A stretch of DNA of 64,000 nucleotides, taken from contig CM060344.1 of the NCBI GenBank assembly GCA_030674155.1, forward strand, positions 23,140,389 through 23,204,388, given 5' to 3'. The position numbers and the translations under genes are program-made. Source of the stretch: Stramonita haemastoma. Taxonomy: Eukaryota; Mollusca; Gastropoda; Neogastropoda; Muricidae. The notes beneath the pieces were generated by a model that was given only the letters and a program-made list of their open reading frames with translations, did not search any database and was not told the DNA's origin. Below are positions 1 through 10,732 of the stretch, piece after piece. Numbering within the stretch: position 1 is the stretch's first letter; each line of letters starts with the position of its first letter.

Positions 1-296
1 AGAAAGGGACATAAACGATTCTTGTTGGAAAAAAAATCGAAGGTAGCATTGGTGCGATTACTTCTGATAATATTTTGTAGATAAACAGAAAATTACAAGC
101 CAAGAAAAATCTAAACGAAAAAAGAATAAAACACACAGATAAAATTGAAGTACAATTTTTTTCAGTCAGGTCAAAACTACTGGCCATCACAGCAATGAAT
201 ACAAAATAAATTGTCCAAAATTTCAGTCAGGTTTAAAATTACTGGAAACTTATATAAATATAAAATATTTATAATATTATCATTTTAAATATAAAT

Positions 297-299
<3 letters not shown>
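1..299. other. AT-rich non-coding sequence
   Basis: No gene or recognisable mobile element is visible. A short motif (ttcagtcaggt with flanking actactggc/attactgga) occurs twice around 160-250, suggesting a small local duplication. The block runs into the TA microsatellite that follows. Confidence 0.5.

Positions 300-327
<28 letters not shown>
300..327. repeat. (TA)n microsatellite
   Basis: Perfect TA dinucleotide run of about 28 bp, lying immediately upstream of the first copy of the direct repeat at 335-470. Confidence 0.95.
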
Positions 328-330
<3 letters not shown>

Positions 331-334
331 TGAA

Positions 335-470
335 ATGCCTCAGTTGCATGCAGATCATGGAGCACCATCTTATTTTGGTCATTTTTTTCTTTCTTTCTTC
401 GTTTTCTTGTATGTGGGTGCTCTACACGTCTTTCTTCATTGGCCGAAAAAAAAACTTTAAAAAATTCAGT
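335..470 (+). repeat. Direct repeat, copy 1 (CCTCAGTTGCAT family)
   Basis: Starts with CCTCAGTTGCAT, continues AGATCATGGAGCACCAT, and ends near CACGTCTTTCTTCATTGGCC. The same order of motifs recurs at 968-1080 with small indels. Both copies follow an A/T-rich simple tail. They look like two copies of an unidentified dispersed repeat, or a duplication flanking the SINE between them. Confidence 0.7.
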
Positions 471-659
471 CTCTCTAAAATTACACATGGTCATAGCAAG
501 ACAAAAATGTTTCTTGAGCACATCAGTCAATCCAGTTTTACGACAAAAAATATAACAAAGCACACATTATATTCATATAAACCCCAACAACAAATAAATG
601 GCAAAATAATAATTTTGTGGGCCCAAAGCTTTTCCACTATTCATTAGCCCATGAGTGGT

Positions 660-966
660 GGTTGGGTGTAGTCTTTTAGACGAGATGATAAACCGAGGTC
701 CCGTGTGTTACACATCATTATTTAGCGCACGCAAAAGAACCCATGGCAACAAGAGGGTTGTCCCTGACAACATTCTGTAAAAAAAAAAAGCCACTCTGAT
801 AGGGAGACAAATACACTTGCAGACAGGAAAAAGAAAAAAATAAGGGTGGCGCTGCACTTGTGGCCACGCACTCTCCCCCGGGAGAGCAGCTCGAATTTAA
901 CACACAGAAATCTGCTGTGACAAAGTGGTATAAAATATAAAAATAAAATAAAATAAATAAATATAT
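660..966 (+). mobile_element. SINE family 2, near-complete body (plus strand)
   Basis: In order: GATGATAAACCGAGGTCCCG near 682, a segment with GCAAAAGAACCCATGGCAAC, GGGTTGTCCCTG, a TGGCGCTGCACTTG motif, the near-palindrome CTCTCCCCCGGGAGAG, AGAAATCTGCTGTGAC and finally an (AAATA)n tail ending near 966. I recall this layout, with a TGGCGCTG motif, CTCTCC/GGAGAG stem and A/T-rich tail, from a SINE common in gastropod genomes; that is memory, not a search. The tRNA-like 5' head is absent or too decayed to see. Minus-strand 3' fragments of the same family lie near 14.24, 15.2 and 63.9 kb. Confidence 0.75.
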
Positions 967-967
967 A

Positions 968-1080
968 TCAGGCCTCAGTTGCATGAGATCATGGAGCACC
1001 ATTCTTTTTATATCTGTTTGGTGGGTGCTTTCACACGTCTCTCTTCATTGGCCAAAAACAAATCACTCAAAAAAGCAAAA
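968..1080 (+). repeat. Direct repeat, copy 2 (CCTCAGTTGCAT family)
   Basis: Second copy of the repeat at 335-470, with the same CCTCAGTTGCAT, ATCATGGAGCACCAT and CTTCATTGGCC blocks in order. It sits directly after the tail of the SINE at 660-966. Confidence 0.7.
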
Positions 1081-2190
1081 AAGGAAAAAAGTCTTTCCTT
1101 CCCATCTCATTCCTTCATCCATGAACCTGAATCGCATTTCTCATCTTCCCTATGTCCGGAGCACTAACTGCCCCAGTGTGAATTGCTGCCTGTGTCTATT
1201 CATGTTCAGCGGCAGTGAACAGTCGGCTGGGTTTATTGTTGCTCTAGTGTGTTGCTGCTGCTGCATGCGTTTCTACAGGTGTAAACCAGTGATTTACAAT
1301 TGTCTGGGGTTTTTTTTTGCTCTAGTGTGTATGTGGTAGTGTTAAATTCTAATCCTTCTATTCTAGCTTTTTTTTTGCTATTGCTGCACACTTTCCTGAC
1401 ATTATCATGTGCCTTTGTTTTTTCCCGGGCCTAGTTTGGGTTTTTTCAGGGGGATAATCACGCTTGTATTTATTTTTCAACCTTTTGCTCTCGCAATTTA
1501 TCCAGTGGGTATTGCAGCCTGGTCACCACAAGGGAAAAGGGGACTATTTCTGGCCTAACATCAGTTGTGACAGGACTATACCAAATTTCAGGTTTAAAAG
1601 ATCACCTAAATGCATTCAGAAAAAAAGAGCTAGAGACAACTGATGTTAGGGACTGCGTGTAACAAGGTTCACGACGGGATATGAATTAAGTGCTAAGGAC
1701 AAATATTGTTTCCTTTGAATTCACAAGTTTAAAAAAAACAGCGCCCAAATCCCTTGGAGTTTTGCAAACATTCCAAAAAAATCATTTCAAAGCATTATCC
1801 AATCAGAAAATTTAGGAAACAAGCCCCCCAATAACGCTAGCCCCGCTTATTTCAAGTACCATATAAGGGTTTTACACAGCTTCATAATCATACCATCTAA
1901 TAAAACGGGAGGAAACTCGCAAATTATAGGCCAAGCTATTAAATCTAACAAAGGTATCTGGGCACCCCAACACTTCAACAGATTGATGTAACAGAAAAAA
2001 GGAAAACTTGCTTACAGTGATCATTTACAGGATTGCGAAAACTTTGGGAATTAAAAAGAAACAAATCTTGATATCAATAATCATCTTAAGAGTAGCTTGA
2101 ACGTGTTTTTCAAACAGCTCTATAAGAAAAAATATCTTGAAATGAAATTAATGTTAAACATTAGTCGATGGAAAATTTTGGAACATTACA
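1081..2190. other. Unassigned single-copy-looking sequence with an inverted repeat
   Basis: No coding sequence recognised. A phrase ending GCTCTAGTGTGT occurs twice (about 1232 and 1318). A perfect 15-bp inverted repeat lies at 1554-1568 and 1636-1650. The remainder is AT-rich without long open frames. Confidence 0.5.
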
Positions 2191-2199
2191 CAGTGACCA

Positions 2200-3470
2200 A
2201 CGCTTCATTATAAAGGAGGAGCTTTATTTCGCGACACCAACTCAATAGGAATGGAAGGGATTTATACTTTATACCAAAACTAATTAAATAGAAAAAAAAG
2301 CTTTATACTTTAGAACCCAACTCACTACAGGGGAAAGAACTGTAAACCTTGAAAAGAACTAGTTTCTTTGAAGCGAATCTACAGGTAGAAAGTGACAAAG
2401 ATACAACAGTCGTGGGACTTCATCCCACCCGTATGTGCAAAAATTTAATTTTGACACCAACTAATCAATATGAAAGGAATACTCTATAATCAATTACAAT
2501 CAATTGAGGAGAAGAACTTTATACTTTGATACCAGCTAACTCAATATGAAGGGAATAACTTTGTACTTTGTAACAATGACTCAATATGAAGGGAAGAATT
2601 TATAATTTGATAATAGCTAACTCATATGAAAATATATTTATACTTTGATAATAGCTATTCAATATGAAGAGAAGAACTTTGTACTTTGATAGCATTAATT
2701 GATGTGAAGGGGAAAACAACTCTACACTTTGATACCAGCTAATTCAATGTGCGGAAAAAAACACATACTTCGGTAAAAACTAATTCAAACAAATACAACT
2801 TTTTAGATACCAACTCACTCCATATGACGGACAAGTGCTTTAGCCTTATATCAATGAAAATCAATTTTAAAGAGAAAGCTTTACACATTGACACCAACTA
2901 AATCGATGTCAAGAAAAATTATAATTATTGCTACAAACCAGTTTCATACGAAAACAGAACTATATTCCTTGGTACCAACTTAATTTGAAAGAAAAAACTT
3001 TATGCTTTGATACAATATTTCAATAAAATGAGGGAAAGCTTGATGCGTGGACACCGATTCCATAGGGAAGAAAAGAAAGACCTTATCACTTTGACCCGGC
3101 TCATTCACCATTTAGGCAAAAACTTTATGCTTGGATAGAATAATCACATAAAGGGAAAGATTGTTAACCCCAAAACTAAAGGAATTGAAGGGAAGAACTT
3201 TATACTCTGTAAAAAAAATAAGAATATGAAAGGGGAACTATTTTTCTTGTAATATTGAATCTGAGAAAAAAAATACAGTTTGGTAATTATCTGTACCAAA
3301 CTTAGAACTTTATTCCTTGACTCAACTAGCACAGTAGCAAGGGGGTAATATCTATTCTTTGACACCAGCTTATTTCATAGAATGGAAGAAAAAAAAACTT
3401 AGTGACACTTCAAGAGGAAGGAAAGAGATTTACACTAACCAGCTAAGTGACTCCATGTACAAAAAATGTT
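2200..3470 (+). repeat. Degenerate ~40-bp tandem repeat array
   Basis: Units contain TTTATACTTTGATACCAACT, then ACTCAATATGAAGGGAAGAA. Two adjacent intervals near 2545-2625, measured from GAAGGGAA to the next CAATAT/CATAT, are 40 bp each. Across 1.2 kb the unit drifts to 40-55 bp with many indels, so this is an old, decayed minisatellite of roughly 25 or more units. Frames are broken throughout, so it is not a protein repeat. Confidence 0.8.
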
Positions 3471-4376
3471 ATACCTGATAGATCTAACTAATAGAATTTA
3501 AAGCCAAAACTATGTGTCACATTATGGAGATTAAAACCGTGGTGTTAATCCCTACAGTAAACACTTTTTTTTTTTTTTAGTATTGCCACTATTTGAAGGT
3601 TAGCTGAAGGCGGTTTTTTCAATTGTTGATGTGATGTTATAGTCCAGCGGAGATATCTGATGTATGGACTGTGGTCGCAAGTCATCCTCTTCAGAGCTGT
3701 GGGTCCCCTAAAATTGTTACAATTCTTGAAGCATCAGTGCCATGCAGCATAAGGATGCTATAACAGTTATTTCTTATTTTTCTGCATGTATCTCTCGCAA
3801 ATCTTCCTCAATACGGTATTCTCCGGAAAAAATAATTCCAACGGTCAGTAACCCAAACTTCTTTTCCTGTGTGCTTTCCCTTATAGAGCTGTGTCCCCAT
3901 ACCGCAGAACTGAGTCAAGTTAAGGAACCCGTGCAAGAGTTAATAGTTAGGATAAATGGTGAAGTGTTAGGGTTTGCGGCATGGGGAAGAACTGGGTTAG
4001 AGTTGAGTTTTAAAGTCCCGGGAACGCACTACAGGGGAAAAGGGGTATCGGGAAAAGTACTGCTCTTTTGGAAACATCCACTTTGGCTTATGCATCATTT
4101 CTTCTTAAGCTGATCTCCGCAAATCAAGGTAAAATAATTTTTTCTGAAAAAAAAGGCCCCGTATCCATTTTAAAGACAATGGCAAAGATTGCAAAAAACC
4201 AAATGTCTAATTGGGGGTGATTTCCAGAATTTTTTTTCATTTCTGTTTTGTGAGTACTTTTGATCGGAAATTTTTAGCATTTTGCATTTTTGGCCCCAAA
4301 AAAAAACGCGTTGTAAGCCAGTAAAATTTTTGTTGGACGAAATGTTTCTTTCAAAGCAATAAAAAAAGAACAAATG
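3471..4376. other. Unassigned stretch with a 123-codon open frame
   Basis: An open frame runs on the plus strand from 3742 to 4113 (123 codons). Its translation has no domain I recognise, no signal peptide and no splice context. The surrounding DNA is repeat-derived, so I do not call it a gene. A (T)13 run lies near 3567. Confidence 0.35.
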
Positions 4377-4545
4377 TTTTTGTGGGGTGTGGGGTGTGTG
4401 TGGGGGTTTGTGTGTGGTGTGTGGTTGTGTGTGGTTGGGGGTTGTGTGTGTGGGTTGTTGTGTGTTTGTTGTGTGTGGTGGGGTTTGTTGTTGGTTGTGT
4501 GGGCGTGTGTCGGGGTTTGTTGTGGGTGTGTTTTGTTGTTTTTTG
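4377..4545. repeat. G/T-rich low-complexity tract
   Basis: About 170 bp of GTGTGG/TGGGG/GTTG mixtures on the plus strand. Open frames on both strands here are compositional. Confidence 0.85.
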
Positions 4546-5720
4546 GGCCTAATCCTCACCCTTCTAAGTAAAGAAAAAATGCCCCCTTTCTCCCCAAAAA
4601 TTTTGATTTGAGAAAATGACTTTCACTTTGAAACCTTATAAAAAAAAATAATAAATTTTTTAAAAAAATATATTATATATATATTATATAATAGTAAAAA
4701 TATTAAAAAAAACAAAAAACTTGGAAAATTTTTTCCCAAAATGGGGAAAAATCTATAATCTTTGACACCTTGGCAAAAAAAAAAAGGTAAAGAAAAGAGA
4801 ACTTTTTATTTAATGCAATGCTTGTACAAAAATTTTATTCGAATTTTGACACGAATTAATAAAATTTAAAAAAGAATCTTAAAAATCGGAAAAACTAACT
4901 TTTTTAAAAAAAAAGAAACTTTTGTTTTGGGAAACCAAAAAAAATTTTCTAAAACTTATCGTAGTTTGATACTAGCATTCTCTTGAAGGGGAGATATTAC
5001 CTTTTCACAAACGGAATAGGAGAGGGAAAAATATATATTCTATAAGAACCGTAATAAAAAAGAAACGGTTTGGATTTTTATAAAATTAATACGAAGGACG
5101 GAACCTTATATTTAAACAAAATACTAACAGTAAAAAAAAAAAAGTGTTAAGGAAAAAAAAAGATCAAACTAAGCTGGGGACAGTGTTTAAAACTCTGATA
5201 CCAACTCTCAATAAAAAACTAAATAAAATTTTTATTTTTAGAAAATGTTTGAATGACAAGAAAACCATGAGTGTTCAGCAGCTAACTCGATATTGGGGAA
5301 AGAGCCTTCCCCCTTGGTTCTTAGGTAAGGGTAAGGAACTCTAACCCCGACAGTAACTAACACACGGGGTGGATGTAAAAAGCACAGAGTGCTTATCCTT
5401 ATCTTGACAAAAAGATTTTTAAAAAAAATAAAATAATAAAAAAATAGAATATTTGTATTTTTTTAAAATAAGCTATTTTTGATGGGGAGAAACATTTTTG
5501 CTTTATAGTAAAAAACTTGATTTGTAAAAAATAACTTCAATATAAAAGAAAAGCTATCTTTGATACCGTTAACCGACTATACAAACGGCTCTTCTTGAAT
5601 ACAAACTAACTCACTATAAAGGAAAGGAGTTAGACTTATTACAATTTAAAGCCAATATGAAAGAAGTTTCATGATGTCAACTCAGCCCTATGAAAAAAAG
5701 ATTTTATGCCTTAAAAGCCA
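4546..5720. other. AT-rich sequence with remnants of the 40-bp array
   Basis: Homopolymer-rich AT DNA. From about 4960 the motifs TTTGATACTAGC, TGAAGGGGAG, CTGATACCAACTCTCAAT and ATGAAAGAAG reappear, matching the array at 2.2-3.5 kb, so this is probably its eroded continuation. No gene seen. Confidence 0.55.
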
Positions 5721-5911
5721 TCAAACCCAAAAACAAGGGAAAATTTTTTCTTTTTTCCCCCAAACCCCCCCTACTTCAATAATTTAAGGGAAAAATGTTT
5801 GGGTTTTAATGAACTGTATTTTTTTTTCTTTTACTGTCCTTTGCAACTAAATAGGATGTGATAAATTGGGGGCCAAAAAACTGGCAGAGCGAGTGATTTG
5901 AGGGCTATGTT

Positions 5912-6156
5912 TCTCTAAAGTTAACGTCAGTCCCGACTCCACCACCCCCCCCCCCTAAAGTCCTTCGATGAGACTAAAAACCCGAGGTACCGTGTGGGGG
6001 ACGCACTCAGAACATCTTGCACACACATTAAAAACCTGTTCCGCTTTTCGGAAGTCAGGTATTCTGTGCCTGTGGGAACGGGATCACAAAATTGGCAAAA
6101 TGCATACACACAGAGGCTGAATATAAAGAAGCACCAATGTTATTCCATTATCCTCA
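5912..6156 (+). mobile_element. SINE family 1, 5'-truncated (plus strand)
   Basis: Carries the family-1 body in order: AGTTAACGTCAG, GACTCCACC, AAAGTCCTTCGATGAGACTA, CCGAGGTACCGTGTG, AGAACATCTTGCACACAC, CCTGTTCCGCTTTTCGGAAG, GGGAACGGGATCACAAAAT, GCATACACACAGAGGCTGA and TATTCCATTATCCTC at the 3' end. The tRNA-like head (A and B boxes) is missing. A run of ten or more C interrupts the body near 5945. Confidence 0.8.
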
Positions 6157-6194
6157 AATAGCGCCGCCGCCACTCACAGCAAGCAGCTGCCCGT

Positions 6195-6290
6195 GGCGTA
6201 CACACCAACACACACACCCACACACCACCACACACACCCCAACCAACACACAAAACACACCCCCCGCACGACCCGCCGGCGCGGCGGCGC
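6195..6290. repeat. CA/CCA-rich low-complexity tract
   Basis: Mixed CACA, CACC and AACC runs ending in a short CG-rich patch (CCCGCACGACCCGCC...). Confidence 0.8.
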
Positions 6291-6364
6291 GGATCATTTG
6301 GAAAAGGTAACACATCTGCTAGAAACCCGAAGCGAGCTTTGATCCGTTCACTGTTTGTAGTTGT

Positions 6365-7182
6365 GTCTTCCCTGGTGAAAAGTTCCGTTGGGTATTTCCG
6401 TGGTGTTGCGTAGTCTTCCTTGGGTGTAGCGTAGTTTCCATGGAGTAGCAGGTTTCCTTGGTGTAGCGAGGTCTTCTTGGGGTTAGTGTAGTCTTCTTTG
6501 GAGAAGCGAGGTTTCCTTGGTGGTACGTAGTGTCCTTGGTATTGTTTTCGTTGTGTATTGTAGGTTTCTCTTGGATTTTTTGCCTAGTCTCCCTTGGTGT
6601 AGCGTAGTCTCCCTTGGGTAGCGTTTGTCTCCCTTGGTGTAGCGTAGTCTTCCTAGGTATGTTTTCCTTGGTGCGCGTGTCTTCCTTGGTTGTAACGTGT
6701 TTCCTTGGTCGCAGCGTAGTCTTCCGAGGTGTGGGCTAGTCTTCCTTACGTAACGTTGTCTTCCTTGACGTAACGTTAGTTTCCTTTTTTTTAGCTAATT
6801 TCCGTGGTGTTGTTTTCCCGGTATAATTTTGTCTTCCTGGTGTTGTTTCCAGTACGTAGCGTAGTTTCCGTGGTGTTTTTTCCGTGGTTTTGGGGGTAGT
6901 CTTCTATGGTGGGTTTTACCGCGTGTGCCGAGTCTTTCCTGGGGGTGTTTATTCCATGGTGTATCGTGTTTTCCTGGTGTTGTTTTCGTGGTGGGTGTAG
7001 TTTTCCATGGTGTTCTTTTCCGCGGTGTAGCGTATTTTCCAAAGGTGTTGTTTTCCGTGGTGTGCGTTGTCTTTCGTGTTTTTTTCGTGGTATAGTGTAG
7101 TTTCTTGGTGGTGTTTTTATGAGTAGGTAGTATTCCTTGGTGTGGGGGTAGTCTTCCTGGTGTTGTTTTCCGTGATGTGCGT
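6365..7182 (-). repeat. ~20-bp minisatellite, AAGGAAGACTAC family (minus strand)
   Basis: About 800 bp of degenerate units reading TCTTCCTTGGTGTAGCGTAG on the plus strand, i.e. ACACCAAGGAAGACTACGCT-like on the minus strand. Roughly 40 units with frequent substitutions (TTTCCGTGGTGTTG variants toward 7 kb). It shares its core with the 19-bp array at 40.45-40.77 kb on the opposite strand. Minus-strand open frames here are repeat translations. Confidence 0.85.
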
Positions 7183-7870
7183 AGCTTAATAATAAATAAA
7201 TAAATACTAGATTTATAAGCGCTTTATCTTGCAAAAACAAATCAAAAAAACGCTTGGAAAAAAAATACCCAAAAACAAATCAAAAGCCGTCCTGGTAGAC
7301 TCGGGTGTGGTGTTTTCCGGGGTGCAGTCATCCCCTGGTGCAGATTCTGTGTCAGGTCTTCACTGGTTTTGTACGCCATGGCAACAGAGGAGCCTGAAAA
7401 GGAAAAAAGTTTTTGTTGAAGAAAGAAAAACTCACGGTTTTGGATTTTTTTTGTTTTGGCTATCGTTTCTGGCTAAAGCTGCCAGGCTCACCAATGGTTT
7501 AGATTTGGGGTATCGACCGTTTTGGGGTGTTTTTTTGTTTTGTTTTTATTCACTTTAAGGTAGCGCATTCCGCGGGGGATTAATTTTTTAAATTTCATGC
7601 AGTGAACAAAGATGGTTTTCTCTGGGTACAACTCAAAACCCTGTTCGAAAGGATTGCCCCCCCTACCCCCTGGCGTTAAAACTAGTCCGGACTTCACTTC
7701 CAGAAGTCTTCAGGGTGGGTCTATTTAAAACCGGTAAACAACAAAAACCTTACATGGTCCAGGCTGATTGATGTGAGATACAGAGTAAGCAAGGAGTTCA
7801 TACCCATAAATGTTTAGGTTTGATGTTGTTGACTTTGTTTTCATCCTGCAAAGTTTTAGCTGAATTGTAC
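7183..7870. other. Unassigned sequence
   Basis: No conserved domain or repeat family recognised. It leads into the first copy of the dispersed repeat at about 7880. Confidence 0.4.
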
Positions 7871-7879
7871 TTTCCAGGT

Positions 7880-8215
7880 AAGGTTTAAAACCTTCTGAAG
7901 CCGAGTTCAGCTGCCTACATCAATTCTTGAAAAAAATGGCCACATATGCAAACTTCTCACCAGAAGTTTCGGTACCATGCGTCAGTGATTTCCCTTAAGT
8001 AAGATGTGGGACAAGGGGATATTCTTGAGTACTCTCAGATGTTCAGCTGTGGAATGCCCATAAAAACATGTCACACTGGTTTTTCCCTTTATTGAGGTTT
8101 CCCCCTTGTCGTGCCGCGTCCTCGGCGTTAAAGTACTAGGAGGGAACAGTCTTGTGAAGAAGGATTCTGCACAAAAACTGACTTTTTCAGAATTAAATGC
8201 CGGCCTGCACATACA
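7880..8215 (+). repeat. Dispersed repeat R3, copy 1
   Basis: Motifs in order: CTGAAGCCGAGTT, GCTGCCTACA, AACTTCTCAC, TATTCTTGAGTACTCTC, GTGCCGCGTCCTC, AAGTACTAGGAGGGAACAGT, GAAGGATTCTGCACA and AAATGCC, then a GA microsatellite. The same order recurs at 9355-9832 and, 5'-truncated, at 10300-10480. Each copy ends at AATGCC followed at once by a microsatellite, as expected for a short retroelement with a simple-repeat tail. The family is not one I can name. Confidence 0.8.
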
Positions 8216-8335
8216 TAAGAGAGAGACGGAGAGACAGACAGAGAGACAGAGGCAGAGACAGAGAGAGAAAGAGAGAGAGAGGGGCGGAGAGAGAGAGAGG
8301 AGGAGGAGGGAGAGGAGGGAGAGAGAGAGAGAGTC
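8216..8335. repeat. (GA)n-rich microsatellite
   Basis: Imperfect GAGAGAGA/GACAGA/GGAGGA tract that follows the 3' end of R3 copy 1. Confidence 0.9.
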
Positions 8336-8474
8336 AATTTCAGGGGAACAAACTACATGAGAAAGTCAACCTTAAGTAATGGGAGGTAATCTCTTGTGAT
8401 GACTTCTGCCCCTTGGAGGTCAGCTTGAATTTCGCACGAAAAATCTACGATAACTAAAACTACACAAGTGAGCA

Positions 8475-8735
8475 ATGCGACGCGATCGGCACGGTTACAA
8501 CCCGGCCAGCACAGACAGCACGGAAAAGCACGGCAAGCCGGCACAGCACGGACTCGACCGCCCAGACCAACCCGCCCGACCGGCACGGCACCGACACGGC
8601 AAGGACTTGCCCGAGCGACCAAGCCGACCCGACCGGCATTTACGTGGACGTCCCCGACCCGGATTACGGGGACGCGAACCCGACCCGGCTTTTACGCGAC
8701 CCGGCCCCGACCCGGCTCGGCAGGGCACAACACAA
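8475..8735. other. GC-rich block with degenerate CGACCCG hexamers
   Basis: About 260 bp clearly richer in G+C than its AT-rich surroundings, built from short imperfect words (GACCCG, GGCACGG, CCGACCCGG). Both plus-strand frames and the minus strand stay open because the composition lacks stop codons; the translations are Arg/Pro/Gly-rich low complexity. It could be a short GC microsatellite-like tract or an isolated CpG island. No promoter element is visible. Confidence 0.6.
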
Positions 8736-9340
8736 CTCGAACACTACAAAGTAAGACAGATAAACGCAGAAGCACTGTTTGTAAAACTAAACTGCAGTGC
8801 CCACGGACTCCTGGAGGAGTGAAGAGGAGAAGTTCCCTCACAGCCCTGGACAGCTGATCACAGTGGACAATGCAGAACTTTGGGGACACAGGAACTGGGG
8901 CCTGTCTCAGTGAAGTAAAACGCACAGAGATCGGAAAATTATTTTTTCCCTCGAGAGGCATCCTTGATTCATTGTCGAGCTCACTTGCTCTAAAGCAAAC
9001 ACGAATACTTTGCTTGTTGTTGCAAACTATATTGTGCCATAATTTTTCACTTGAGATTTTTAGGCCTAAAAATAAAATCTTGACTCCCGGCTAACTATTT
9101 TATTTTTAGATTACTCTTTTGTCAGAAAAAGATCACATTGTGTAGTGAGAATATTATCGCTATCTTTAAGCATTATAATTGTTATTATCATTACAAGTAT
9201 TATTACTATTAAACATTATCATTAATATCATTATTCTGTGGATTATTAATGTAATCAAAATGCAAACACGATATTAAAGTGTTGTGATTTAAATTATGTT
9301 GAGATTGTCTTCATTCCTGACATACCTTTAGCATCAGCTT
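8736..9340. other. Unassigned sequence, AT-rich toward the end
   Basis: Nothing recognisable. From about 9140 to 9290 it becomes an ATT/ATC-rich low-complexity tract. Confidence 0.4.
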
Positions 9341-9354
9341 TACTCTCAATAAAA

Positions 9355-9832
9355 GGGGAAAAATTCCTGAAGCCAGAGTTTTAGCTGCCTATACAGTAAG
9401 GGGACCTTAAAAAATCCGGTCATTTTACACAAAACTTCTCACTCAGAGATTTCTTATAATTCAGTGATATTCCTCGCGAGACAGAGTACATATTCTTGAG
9501 TACCCTCGGAAGGTTAAGCTATGGAACAGCCAACAACCAACAACAACAACAGATGACATACTGGTGTTACCTTTTTGGGTGCTTCCACTTGCTCGTGCCG
9601 CGTCCTCAGGCAGAGAAGTACCTAGGACGGGAACAGTCTTGATGACAGAAGGATTTGCTTCTTCTTCTTCTTTGTCGACCGCTCAGACAGCAGCTAGTGT
9701 CTGTCCTATGAGCAGAACTGTGTTGGGGTTGCCGTAAAGCCCCTGACAAGTCAGACCCAGGGTTCCGACTTCGGCGTGGCGATGACAGAATGACTCTACA
9801 AAGAGAAAAGCAAGATATTTTGAACTCAAATG
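9355..9832 (+). repeat. Dispersed repeat R3, copy 2, carrying a nested insertion
   Basis: Matches R3 copy 1 through TATTCTTGAGTACCCTC, GTGCCGCGTCCTCAGGC, AAGTACCTAGGACGGGAACA and GATGACAGAAGGATTT. It is then interrupted at about 9656-9779 by a different element, and resumes at GATGACAGAATGACTC through AAATGCC. The repeated GATGACAGAA at both borders looks like a target-site duplication. A CA/GA microsatellite follows. Confidence 0.75.
9656..9779 (-). mobile_element. Short retroelement R4 nested in R3 (minus strand)
   Basis: On the minus strand it begins GCCGAAGTCGGAACCC, includes TGACTTGTCAGGGGCTTTAC, and ends in an (AAG)n tail, i.e. CTTCTTCTTCTTC at the plus-strand start. Related copies with the word GCGCCTGACAAGTCAGGC occur at about 35188-35315 and 35375-35470, and a weaker one at 42800-42925. 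Tail, orientation and flanking 10-bp repeats fit a retroposed SINE. Confidence 0.7.
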
Positions 9833-9835
9833 CCT

Positions 9836-9964
9836 ACACACACACAACACACACACACACACACAACACACACAACACACACACAAAAAGGAGAGAGAGG
9901 AGGAGAGAGAGAGAGAGAGAGGGAGAGAGAAGAGGAGAGGGGAAGAGAGAGAGAGAGCAGAGAG

Positions 9965-10004
<40 letters not shown>

Positions 10005-10072
10005 TGAGAGAGAAGAGAGAGGAGAGAGAGAGAGAGAGAGAGAGGGGGGAGGGAGAGAGGGGAGAGAGAGAG
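9836..10072. repeat. Compound (CA)n-(GA)n microsatellite
   Basis: CACACA with CAACACAC variants to about 9890, then an imperfect GAGAGA/GGAGAG tract to about 10072. Confidence 0.95.
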
Positions 10073-10299
10073 GACTGGTGCCCGACCAACAAAGTCAGCA
10101 CTGAATAAGGCAGGTTTTTTCTAGATTTGAAAAAAGTTTGTCTGGAAATAGCTAATTGGGGGAACAGTCATTTATTTTATCAGCACCACACCACACGGCT
10201 GACAGAGTTATACAAATGCAATTACGATATGATACAATACAACACAATATTAGTAAACAGTACATTACAATACATTTGATAATATCATTCAACACAGAA

Positions 10300-10480
10300 T
10301 ATGATGCAACAGAAACGCCCAACAACACAACAACAGATGACATACTGGTATTCCGTTTAGAATGCGTTCTATTTGCTTGCGCCGCATCCTCAGGCGATGA
10401 AGTACCTAGGACGGAACAGTTTGATGACAGAAGGATTTCTGCACACAAAAATTGGGACATTTCAAAACTGAATGCCTGGT
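10300..10480 (+). repeat. Dispersed repeat R3, copy 3 (5'-truncated)
   Basis: Contains CAACAACAGATGACATACTG, TTGCGCCGCATCCTCAGGC, AAGTACCTAGGACGGAACAG, GATGACAGAAGGATTTCTGC and TGAATGCC, i.e. the 3' half of R3 without the insertion present in copy 2. It therefore shows the empty-site arrangement. A CG/CA/GA microsatellite follows. Confidence 0.8.
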
Positions 10481-10483
10481 CGC

Positions 10484-10697
10484 ACACGCTCGCGTACTCG
10501 CGCTCGCGCGCGCGCACACACTACAATCACACACACACACACGCACACACCACACCCACCCACACACACACACACACACACCACACACACACAACACACA
10601 CACACACAGAGGGGGGAGGGAGAGAGAGAGAGAGAGAGGAGAGAGGAGAGAGTGAAGAGAGAGAGAGAGTGAGAGAGAGAGAGAGAGGGAGAGAGTG

Positions 10698-10728
<31 letters not shown>

Positions 10729-10732
10729 TTAA
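10484..10732. repeat. Compound CG/(CA)n-(GA)n microsatellite
   Basis: Short alternating GCGCGCGCGC segment near 10500-10515, then CACACA with interruptions to about 10607, then GAGAGA/GGAGAG to about 10730. Confidence 0.95.

Noticed and set aside
3742..4113. 123-codon plus-strand frame
   Set aside because: No recognised domain, no splice or promoter context, and it lies between two parts of a decayed tandem array. Kept only as an unassigned stretch.
8475..8822. Arg/Pro-rich frames in the GC-rich block
   Set aside because: Open on both strands because of composition; low-complexity translation without domains.
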